Of a stretch of DNA of 64,000 bases, positions 35,025 through 41,629 are shown one piece after another; the stretch's first letter is position 1; each line of letters begins with the position of its first letter. The DNA comes from Agathobaculum hominis. Its GTDB lineage: Bacteria > Bacillota > Clostridia > Oscillospirales > Butyricicoccaceae. Made by a program: the position numbers and the translations under genes. The notes under the pieces were generated by a model, which saw nothing but the letters and a program-made list of their open reading frames with translations, was not told the DNA's origin and searched no databases. The DNA lies in NCBI RefSeq assembly GCF_014288055.1, contig NZ_JACOPK010000006.1:62001-126000 (forward strand), written 5' to 3'.

Positions 35025-35329
35025 TGGCTAAGTGTGCAAAGGATATCAATGAACAGTCGCCGTGGCAGGAACTTACCCCGGGCGGCGAGATCTACGAGGG
35101 CGGCACCGCCCGCATGACCATCACCGGCGAGTGGCGCGCGAACATCCCGGTCTGGGACCCGCAGAAGTGCAAGCAGTGTCTGCTGTGCGCGCCGTTCTGC
35201 CCGGACGCCTCCATCCCGGTAACGGACGGCAGGCGCGGCGAATTTGACTTCGATCACTGCAAGGGCTGCGGCATCTGCTGGAAGGTGTGCCCCTTCGGCG
35301 CGATCGACTTTGTAAAGGAGGAAAAGTGA
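35024..35329 (+). CDS. 2-oxoacid:ferredoxin oxidoreductase, delta (ferredoxin) subunit
   Basis: 101 residues with two 4Fe-4S motifs: CKQCLLCAPFCP and CKGCGICWKVCP. It wires electrons from the thiamine diphosphate site to ferredoxin. The N-terminal 45 residues include the usual GTARMTITGEWRANIPVWDP. AAGGAGGTG lies inside the gamma gene; both ends overlap neighbours (TAATG, TGATG), so stoichiometry is kept by coupled translation. Confidence 0.95.
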   Translation: MAKCAKDINEQSPWQELTPGGEIYEGGTARMTITGEWRANIPVWDPQKCKQCLLCAPFCPDASIPVTDGRRGEFDFDHCKGCGICWKVCPFGAIDFVKEEK

Positions 35330-36528
35330 TGAGCATTCGTGAGCGTATTTCGGGCAACGAAGCAGTTGCCTACGCAATGCGTCAGATCAACCCGGACGTA
35401 TTTGCGGCTTTCCCGATCACTCCCTCTACCGAAATTCCGCAGTATTTTGCGCAGTATGTCGCAAACGGCCAGGTAGACACCGAGTACGTCACCGTCGAGT
35501 CCGAGCATTCCTCCATGTCCACCTGCATCGGTGCGGAGGCGGCAGGCTGCCGCGCGGTAACGGCTACTTCCTCGTGCGGTCTCGCGTTCATGTATGAGCT
35601 TCTGTACGTTGCGTCGTCCTCCCGCCTGCCGATCACGCTCGCGTGCGTAAACCGCGCGCTGACCGGCCCGATCAACATCAACAACGACCATTCCGACTCC
35701 ATGGGCGCGCGCGACGCAGGCTGGATCCAGCTTTACGCCGAGAACAATCAGGAGGCCTATGACAACTATCTCCAGGCGATGCGCATCGCGGAGACACCGG
35801 ATGTCCGCCTGCCGATCATGGTATGTCAGGACGGATTCATCACCTCGCACGCGGTCGAGAACATCGAGCTCGAGGAGGATGAGGCAGTCAGGAAGTTCGT
35901 CGGCGAGTACAACCCCGAGCATGCCCTCATCGGCCGCGAGACGCCGCTCGCTGTCGGCCCGTACGATGTTTCTCCGTACTACATGGAGCACAAGGTGCAG
36001 CAGGCCGAGGCGATGAAGAACGCAAAGAAGGCTATTCTGGACGTTGCGGCGGATTTTGAAAAGACCTTCGGCCGCAAGTACGGCTTCTTCGAAGAATACC
36101 GCATGGAGGACGCGGAGGTCGCGATCGTGCTCATCGGCTCGACCGCAGGCACCGCCAAGGCGTGCATCGACCAGCTGCGCGCAGCCGGCCGCAAGGTCGG
36201 TCTCATCAAGCTGCGCGTGTTCCGTCCGTTCCCGGGCGAGGAGCTTGCAGCGGCGCTCAGTCATGTCAAGGCAGTCGCCGTCATGGACAAGAGCGAGGGC
36301 TTTTCCGCGTGCGGCGGCCCGGTCTATGCAGAGACCTGCGCGGCGTGCTACGCGCTCGAGGAGCGCCCGGTCATGGTCAATATCGTTTACGGTCTGGGCG
36401 GCCGCGACGTCGCGACCGGCGACATCGCGCGCGTATTTGACCACCTGTTCCTGCTCGTGAACAACGGCGGCAAGGGTCCGAAGTATATCCACATGGGTCA
36501 GCGCAGCAGCGCACCGGAGGTGTTCTGA
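35329..36528 (+). CDS. 2-oxoacid:ferredoxin oxidoreductase, alpha subunit
   Basis: 399 residues. Carries the pyrimidine-binding domain: ISGNEAVAYAMRQINPDVFAAFPITPSTEI, TVESEHSSMSTCIGAEAAG, ATSSCGLAFMYE, and NDHSDSMGARDAGWIQLYAEN, then the transketolase-C-like part with GSTAGTAKACIDQLRAAGRKVGL. By sequence alone it could be for pyruvate or branched-chain oxoacids; many annotated PorA proteins look like this. The isoleucine T-box in front tips the balance towards 3-methyl-2-oxopentanoate and related acids. Confidence 0.93.
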   Translation: MSIRERISGNEAVAYAMRQINPDVFAAFPITPSTEIPQYFAQYVANGQVDTEYVTVESEHSSMSTCIGAEAAGCRAVTATSSCGLAFMYELLYVASSSRLPITLACVNRALTGPININNDHSDSMGARDAGWIQLYAENNQEAYDNYLQAMRIAETPDVRLPIMVCQDGFITSHAVENIELEEDEAVRKFVGEYNPEHALIGRETPLAVGPYDVSPYYMEHKVQQAEAMKNAKKAILDVAADFEKTFGRKYGFFEEYRMEDAEVAIVLIGSTAGTAKACIDQLRAAGRKVGLIKLRVFRPFPGEELAAALSHVKAVAVMDKSEGFSACGGPVYAETCAACYALEERPVMVNIVYGLGGRDVATGDIARVFDHLFLLVNNGGKGPKYIHMGQRSSAPEVF

Positions 36529-36529
36529 A

Positions 36530-37462
36530 ATGGCATATAATCATAAAGTTGAACTTTCCAAGCCGGAGCGTTTCGTCGGCGGCCACCGTCTGTGTGCAGG
36601 CTGTGGCGCAGGTCTGGTCTGCCGCGGCATGATGCGCGCGCTCGATGAGGGCGACAAGGCGGTCATCTGCAACGCGACCTCCTGCCTCGAGGTTTCCTCC
36701 TTCCTGTATCCGTTCACCGCATGGGAGGACTCCTACATCCATTCTGCCTTCGAGAATGCAGCGGCGACCTGTGGCGGCGTCGAGGCGGCTTACAATGTCA
36801 TGAAGCGCCGCGGCAAGATCGACGATACCTACAAGTTCCTCGCCATCGGCGGCGACGGCGGCACCTACGATATTGGCTTCCAGTCGCTCTCCGGCGCGAT
36901 GGAGCGCGGTCACGACATGGTATATTTCTGCTACGACAATGAGGCGTACATGAACACCGGCATTCAGCGCTCGTCCTCGACGCCGCGCTTTGCGAGCGCG
37001 ACCACCACGCCGTCCGGCTCCTGCTCGGTCGGCAAGAAGCAGAACAAGAAGGATCTGACCGAGATCATGGCGGCGCACAACATTCCGTATGTTGCCCAGA
37101 CCACCTTTCTCGGCAACTTCAAGGACTTCCACGAAAAAGCGCACCGCGCGATCTACACCGAAGGTCCAGCGTTCGTCAACGTCATGTCTCCGTGTCCGCG
37201 CGGCTGGCAGTATCCGACCGAGATGCTCCCCGAGATCTGCAAAATGGCAGTCGAGACCTGCGTCTGGCCGCTGTACGAGATCATCGACGGCGAATGGCAT
37301 CTGAACTACATGCCGAAGAAAAAGCTGCCGGTCGAGGAGTTCATGAAGCTCCAGGGCCGCTTCAAGCACTGCTTCAAGCCGGGCAACGAGTGGACCATCG
37401 AGGCTGCACAGCAGTATGTAGACGAGAAGTGGGAAAAGCTCCTCGCACGCTGCGGAAAGTAA
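36530..37462 (+). CDS. 2-oxoacid:ferredoxin oxidoreductase, beta subunit
   Basis: 310 residues. Thiamine-diphosphate-binding subunit: HRLCAGCGAGLVCRGMMRAL supplies two cluster-ligand cysteines of this family, IGGDGGTYDIGFQSLSGAMERGHD is the ThDP/Mg motif, followed by YDNEAYMNTGIQRSSSTP and a further cysteine in CPRGW. Starts 1 nt after the alpha stop. Last gene of the T-box operon; the terminator at 37535 follows. Confidence 0.94.
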   Translation: MAYNHKVELSKPERFVGGHRLCAGCGAGLVCRGMMRALDEGDKAVICNATSCLEVSSFLYPFTAWEDSYIHSAFENAAATCGGVEAAYNVMKRRGKIDDTYKFLAIGGDGGTYDIGFQSLSGAMERGHDMVYFCYDNEAYMNTGIQRSSSTPRFASATTTPSGSCSVGKKQNKKDLTEIMAAHNIPYVAQTTFLGNFKDFHEKAHRAIYTEGPAFVNVMSPCPRGWQYPTEMLPEICKMAVETCVWPLYEIIDGEWHLNYMPKKKLPVEEFMKLQGRFKHCFKPGNEWTIEAAQQYVDEKWEKLLARCGK

Positions 37463-37534
37463 GCTGTAGGGAAACTGAATGCACGCTGCCGCGCGACAGC
37501 TGTTTTGCATAAAAATAATTTTTATCGACAATAG

Positions 37535-37568
37535 AAAGACCACAGTCAGTGCATGACTGTGGTCTTTT
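37535..37568. terminator. Bidirectional terminator between convergent genes
   Basis: A perfect 14-bp stem AAAGACCACAGTCA with complement, 5-nt loop, T-run on the plus strand and A-run giving T on the minus strand. The 72 nt before it hold a degraded piece of the hairpin-array family (GCTGTAGGGAAACTG, later TTTATCGACAA). Confidence 0.85.
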
Positions 37569-37580
37569 GCTGTTCTGAAA

Positions 37581-38237
37581 TCAGAGCATGGCGCTTTCTA
37601 TTTTTGCGCCGGGGCAGATGGTGCGAACGAAGCCGGCGAGCGTTTCGAGCGCGTCCTCGATGACAGCCGGGGCGGTATCGGGCGTGCCGAAGACCGGGTA
37701 GAACACATGACGGCTGTCCGGATGGACACAGGTGCGGCTGTCCGCGCCTGCGATCATGCTGAAGATGATGCCCGTTTCGTCGCGGCCGCAGATATCGTTC
37801 GGATAGGTATGCGTGCTGTCGCCCCGCATGCCGTCAAACGGCAGCTTCGCGTCCGGCGTGAAGATGGTCAGCGGGCCGTCGATGCGGTCGATGTCGTGTG
37901 TGCCGGACAGGACGAACGTCGTAAGCTCGAGAAGGAACGGCACCGCCGTCACCGGGTCCTCTTCCGGGAAGGGACGGCCCTTGAACATCACGGTCTCGAA
38001 CTGCTGCATGACCGGATAGGTTTTTTTGAACTTGCGGAAAAAGCGGAAATAGGGGTTTTCACCGAACACGGCCTTGCGATCGTAATCCGCGTATCTCTCG
38101 CGGAGCGCCGCGAGCTCGCGCTCGACGAGCGCATGGAGCGCGGCTCTGCCGCAGCCCTCCGCCGGATAATTTACCTCGAGAATGCCGAGCGGGATGCCGC
38201 GCGAAGCAAAGCTCTGATCCTTACCGATGTCAAACAT
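37581..38237 (-). CDS. Stand-alone B3/4 (tRNA-synthetase editing-like) domain protein
   Basis: 218 residues resembling the B3/B4 domain of phenylalanyl-tRNA synthetase beta: a core with FRFFRKFKKTYPVMQQFETVMF, then LLELTTFVLSGTHDIDRIDGPLTIF, and TGIIFSMIAGADSRTCVHPDSRHVFYPVFG. Free-standing B3/4 proteins are widespread; roles in clearing mischarged tRNA or amino-acid sensing have been suggested but are not proven. No catalytic residue can be named with confidence. It precedes a membrane-protein gene's end by 16 nt on the same strand, so they may form a pair. Confidence 0.65.
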   Translation of the reverse strand: MFDIGKDQSFASRGIPLGILEVNYPAEGCGRAALHALVERELAALRERYADYDRKAVFGENPYFRFFRKFKKTYPVMQQFETVMFKGRPFPEEDPVTAVPFLLELTTFVLSGTHDIDRIDGPLTIFTPDAKLPFDGMRGDSTHTYPNDICGRDETGIIFSMIAGADSRTCVHPDSRHVFYPVFGTPDTAPAVIEDALETLAGFVRTICPGAKIESAML

Positions 38238-38253
38238 GGAACGCTTTCCTTTC

Positions 38254-38925
38254 TCACTTCATTGGCTCGTAAAACTGGTCGAGCAGCTGACCGATGGTCT
38301 GATGATCGGCGATCTTGCCGGTAACCGCATCATAATAATAGTACATATTGCCGTCCTGGTCGGCAAAGAGATAGGTGCCGAGCGGACATATATCACGGTT
38401 GCCGTCCGTCCATCCGATATACTGATAGCCTTCCGCCTCGCCGACGACACGGATCTGGCTGACGCTCAGCGGGTGCATCACGACCGAAAGGCCGACGATC
38501 GAGATCAGGTACGAGCAGTACAGCAGGATCACGACGTAAGCGGAGCTGCAGCCCTTCGGAGGATGGAGCATGGACTCAAGACCGAGGGTTTTCACAACAT
38601 AACCAAATACAAGCATGATAACGATGACCCAGAACCAGACCTCGCAGAGCGGATTAAAGCCCAGCGCGAGCATGAGATAGATGAGGCCGCCGCAGCCGAA
38701 GGTGACGATCAGCTGACTCAGACGGTTCCATTCCGCCTCCTCGCGTTTCGCCGCAAAGCGCGACGCGAACAGGATGACCGGTGCATAAAGCCACAGGAAA
38801 ATCCGGCTGTCGCCGAGCGCGCCGCCGAAGTCTATATAAAAATAAGTACCGATCAGGCTCACAATGAGCCATGCCGCGAGCGCTGCGATCGTGAAAGCAC
38901 GTTTTACATCTTTTTTCTTTTCCAT
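38254..38925 (-). CDS. Integral membrane protein, unknown function
   Basis: 223 residues. About six hydrophobic helices: two at 13-55, and others near 75-100, 105-125 and 135-160. A soluble C-terminal piece of about 60 residues contains YQYIGWTDGNRDICPLGTYLFADQDGNMYYYYDA, here only paraphrased as a Tyr-rich extracytoplasmic-looking tail. The start is ATG 38925 with GGGGAG upstream. No family recognised. It is probably co-transcribed with the B3/4 gene downstream of it. Confidence 0.55.
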   Translation of the reverse strand: MEKKKDVKRAFTIAALAAWLIVSLIGTYFYIDFGGALGDSRIFLWLYAPVILFASRFAAKREEAEWNRLSQLIVTFGCGGLIYLMLALGFNPLCEVWFWVIVIMLVFGYVVKTLGLESMLHPPKGCSSAYVVILLYCSYLISIVGLSVVMHPLSVSQIRVVGEAEGYQYIGWTDGNRDICPLGTYLFADQDGNMYYYYDAVTGKIADHQTIGQLLDQFYEPMK

Positions 38926-38942
38926 TTCTACATTCTCCCCTG

Positions 38943-38982
38943 AAAAAAGGCAAACGGGCAGAGCCATGCGGCTCTACCCGTT
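38943..38982 (-). terminator. Terminator of the phosphofructokinase gene
   Basis: On the minus strand AACGGG-AGAGCC/GGCTCT-CCCGTT forms a 12-bp stem with one mismatch and is followed by a T-run (A-run at 38943-38948 on plus). Confidence 0.75.
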
Positions 38983-39022
38983 CCACCACACACCGCATGG
39001 TGTGAGCTATGCGATTGTAAGA

Positions 39023-40264
39023 TTAAGCCTCAGCCTTGATCTTCTTCAGCTTGGCAAAGCGCGGCAGGCCGGACTGCTTCGGGCCAACGTTCTCGCCCTC
39101 GATGAGCGGCAGAGCGTAGTCAATAAATGCCTGAGTAACGCCGTTGCCTTCCTCGTTGATCCAGTCGCGCGGAACCTTCTTCTCGGTGTTCGCAACTTCA
39201 GAAAGCGGGAGAAGCTCGATCTCGCACTTGTAGCCGTTCTCGTCGCGGGTGCACTTGAAGCCCGGCATGTAGTCGGTCTTGCCTGCAACTGCGTTCTCAA
39301 CAGCAGCCTTGCCGGACATGTAGGACTCGTCTACGTCGGTCTTGGAAGCGCAGTGTGCAGCGCAGCGCTGGAGCAGGCTGAGCTCGATGCCGCGGACCTT
39401 GCAGCCCAGCTCGTTCTTTACGGTGTCTGCCAGCATGGAAGCCAGACCGCCGAGCTGTGCATGGCCGAAGCCGTCGGTAGCAGAGGTCTTAGCCTCGGAT
39501 ACGAAGGAGCCGTCAGCGTAGTGGATGCCCTCGGATACAGCAACGAGGCAGTTGCCCTTCTCGTCGTAGATCTTCTTGACGTCAGCCAGGAACTTCTTCA
39601 TGTCGAAGTCGGTCTCCGGCAGGTAAACCAGATCCGGACCTGCGCCCATAGCGGTAGCCAGACCGGCAGCGCCAGCCAGCCAGCCAGCGTGACGGCCCAT
39701 GATCTCTACGACGCAGACCATGCCGGTGTCGTATACGCGAGCGTCCTGATAGATCTCCATGCAGGAAGTAGCGATGTACTTGGCTGCGGAAGCGAAGCCC
39801 GGGCAGTGGTCGGTGCCGAACAGGTCGTTGTCGATGGTCTTCGGAATGCCCATGACGCGGCACTCGTAGCCGGACTTCATCATATACTTGGAGACCTTGT
39901 TGCAGGTATCCATGGAGTCGTTGCCGCCGTTGTAGAAGAAGTAGCGGATGTTGTACTTCTTGAAGATCTCAAGAATACGCTTGTAATCGGTATCGTCTAC
40001 GTCCGGATCAGCCAGCTTGTAGCGGCAGGAGCCCAGAGCAGAGGACGGGGTGTAGCGCAGAAGAGCCAGCTCGTCGCGGTCTTCCTTGTCGATATCATAC
40101 AGATCGTCGTTCAGCAGACCCTTGATGCCGTGTGCCATGCCGAATACGCGGGTGATGGACGGGTTGTCCAGCGCCGCCTCCAGCGCACCCAGAACAGAAG
40201 AGTTGATTACGGAAGTCGGGCCGCCCGACTGACCGATGACGCAAGCGCCTTTCAGTTCGCTCAT
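39023..40264 (-). CDS. pfp: Pyrophosphate-dependent 6-phosphofructokinase
   Basis: Phosphorylates fructose-6-phosphate using PPi, reversibly. The 413 residues have the glycine loop GQSGGPTSVINSS. The position that selects the phosphoryl donor reads GGNDSMDT (Asp after the glycines, where ATP enzymes have GGDGS), and the catalytic loop reads GIPKTIDNDL (Lys where ATP enzymes have GTIDND). Both point to PPi. EIMGRHAGWLAG follows. Size fits the short PPi type. The ribosome site AGGAGG is strong. It is divergent from class II aldolase, with a shared 249-nt promoter region. Confidence 0.93.
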   Translation of the reverse strand: MSELKGACVIGQSGGPTSVINSSVLGALEAALDNPSITRVFGMAHGIKGLLNDDLYDIDKEDRDELALLRYTPSSALGSCRYKLADPDVDDTDYKRILEIFKKYNIRYFFYNGGNDSMDTCNKVSKYMMKSGYECRVMGIPKTIDNDLFGTDHCPGFASAAKYIATSCMEIYQDARVYDTGMVCVVEIMGRHAGWLAGAAGLATAMGAGPDLVYLPETDFDMKKFLADVKKIYDEKGNCLVAVSEGIHYADGSFVSEAKTSATDGFGHAQLGGLASMLADTVKNELGCKVRGIELSLLQRCAAHCASKTDVDESYMSGKAAVENAVAGKTDYMPGFKCTRDENGYKCEIELLPLSEVANTEKKVPRDWINEEGNGVTQAFIDYALPLIEGENVGPKQSGLPRFAKLKKIKAEA

Positions 40265-40435
40265 AATGATAAACCTCCTAACAAATTAAAACACAGAGAT
40301 ATCTCGCTGCATTTTCTTACGTATAAAGAGTACCATATAACGTGAAAAAAATCAATCGTTATCCGAAGTTTTCGGCAGTTTTCACGATTTTATGTAGAGC
40401 TGCGGAAAAAAAGACAGGATTTTTTTGATATACAC

Positions 40436-40464
40436 TTGATTTTACCGGGGGTAACTGATAAAAT
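40436..40464 (+). promoter_or_regulatory. Promoter of the aldolase gene
   Basis: TTGATT and TAAAAT are spaced by 17 nt; TG one base before the -10 gives an extended -10. The divergent pfp promoter must lie in 40290-40400, but I cannot fix it. Confidence 0.7.
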
Positions 40465-40513
40465 AAAAGCAGAATTTTTAAGATTCAGCTTTTATCAGAA
40501 AGGAAGTTTTCCC

Positions 40514-41482
40514 ATGCCTTTAGTTACTACTACTGAGATGTTCAAGAAGGCTTATGACGGCGGCTACGCTATCGGCGCTTTCAACGTGAACAACATGGAG
40601 ATCGTTCAGGGTATCACCGAGGCTTGCCAGGAGCAGCACGCTCCTGTCGTTCTTCAGGTATCCAAGGGCGCACGCGCTTACGCTAACCACACCTACCTCG
40701 TAAAGATGGTAGAGGCAGCTGTTATCGAGTGCCCGGATATTCCGATCGCTCTGCATCTGGACCACGGCCCGGACTTCGAGACCTGCAAGTCCTGCATCGA
40801 CGGCGGCTTCACCTCCGTCATGATCGACTGCTCTTCCCGTCCGTTCGACGAGAACGTCGAGGAGACCAAGAAGGTCGTAGAGTACGCACACGCACACGGC
40901 GTTGTTGTTGAGGCTGAGCTCGGCACCCTCGCTGGCGTAGAGGATGACGTTAAGGTATCCGCTGCGGATTCCTCCTACACCCATCCGGAAGAGGTTGAGG
41001 AGTTCGTAACCCGCACCGGCTGTGACTCCCTGGCTATCGCAATCGGCACCTCCCACGGCGCTTACAAGTTCACCCCGGAGCAGTGCACTCGCAACGAGCA
41101 GGGCATCCTCGTTCCGCCTCCGCTGCGTTTCGACGTACTCGAGGAAGTTTCCAAGCGTCTGCCGGGCTTCCCGATCGTTCTGCACGGTTCCTCTTCTGTT
41201 CCGCGCGAGTTCGTTGACAAGATCAACGCTCACGGCGGCAAGATGCCGGATGCAATCGGCATTCCGGAGGAAGAGCTCCGTCATGCTGCACAGCTGTCCG
41301 TCTGCAAGATCAATATCGACTCCGATATTCGTCTGGCTATCACCGCTTCTATCCGCGAGCACTTCGACGAGCATCCGGATCACTTCGATCCGCGTCAGTA
41401 CCTGAAGCCGGCTCGTCAGGCTGTCAAGGACATGGTCACCCACAAGCTGATCAACGTTCTGGGCTGCAACGGCAAGGCTTAA
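40514..41482 (+). CDS. fba: Class II fructose-1,6-bisphosphate aldolase
   Basis: Zinc-dependent cleavage of fructose-1,6-bisphosphate. The 322 residues include GAFNVNNMEIVQG, the catalytic Asp and zinc His in ALHLDHGPDFE, VEAELGTLAGVEDDV, zinc His in TSHGAYKF and LHGSSSVP, and INIDSDIRLA at the phosphate site. Start: ATG 40514 with GAAAGGAAG upstream. Codon use is of the highly expressed type. Divergent from pfp, the preceding step of the pathway. Confidence 0.96.
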   Translation: MPLVTTTEMFKKAYDGGYAIGAFNVNNMEIVQGITEACQEQHAPVVLQVSKGARAYANHTYLVKMVEAAVIECPDIPIALHLDHGPDFETCKSCIDGGFTSVMIDCSSRPFDENVEETKKVVEYAHAHGVVVEAELGTLAGVEDDVKVSAADSSYTHPEEVEEFVTRTGCDSLAIAIGTSHGAYKFTPEQCTRNEQGILVPPPLRFDVLEEVSKRLPGFPIVLHGSSSVPREFVDKINAHGGKMPDAIGIPEEELRHAAQLSVCKINIDSDIRLAITASIREHFDEHPDHFDPRQYLKPARQAVKDMVTHKLINVLGCNGKA

Positions 41483-41501
41483 TCTGCTGAACTGAAAGCT
41501 G

Positions 41502-41535
41502 AAAAGACCTCCCGATATGGGAGGTCTTTTTTTTG
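41502..41535 (+). terminator. Terminator of fba
   Basis: AAAGACCTCCC/GGGAGGTCTTT stem with a GATAT-type loop and eight T, 20 nt after the stop. Confidence 0.85.
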
Positions 41536-41568
41536 CTAGCGCATGAACAGCGTTTGCTGTGCAAATGA

Positions 41569-41600
41569 AAAAAACCAGGGACATACGCCCTGGTTTTTTC
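41569..41600. terminator. Terminator of clpC, hairpin-array-like loop
   Basis: AAAAAACCAGGG/CCCTGGTTTTTT is a perfect 12-bp stem with loop ACATACG, T-runs on both strands. The stem-loop resembles the AGGTGCACGCC hairpin of the dispersed array. It lies between convergent fba and clpC. Confidence 0.8.
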
Positions 41601-41629
41601 GTTAAGATGGAGAACTGCTGTCTCGAGGC

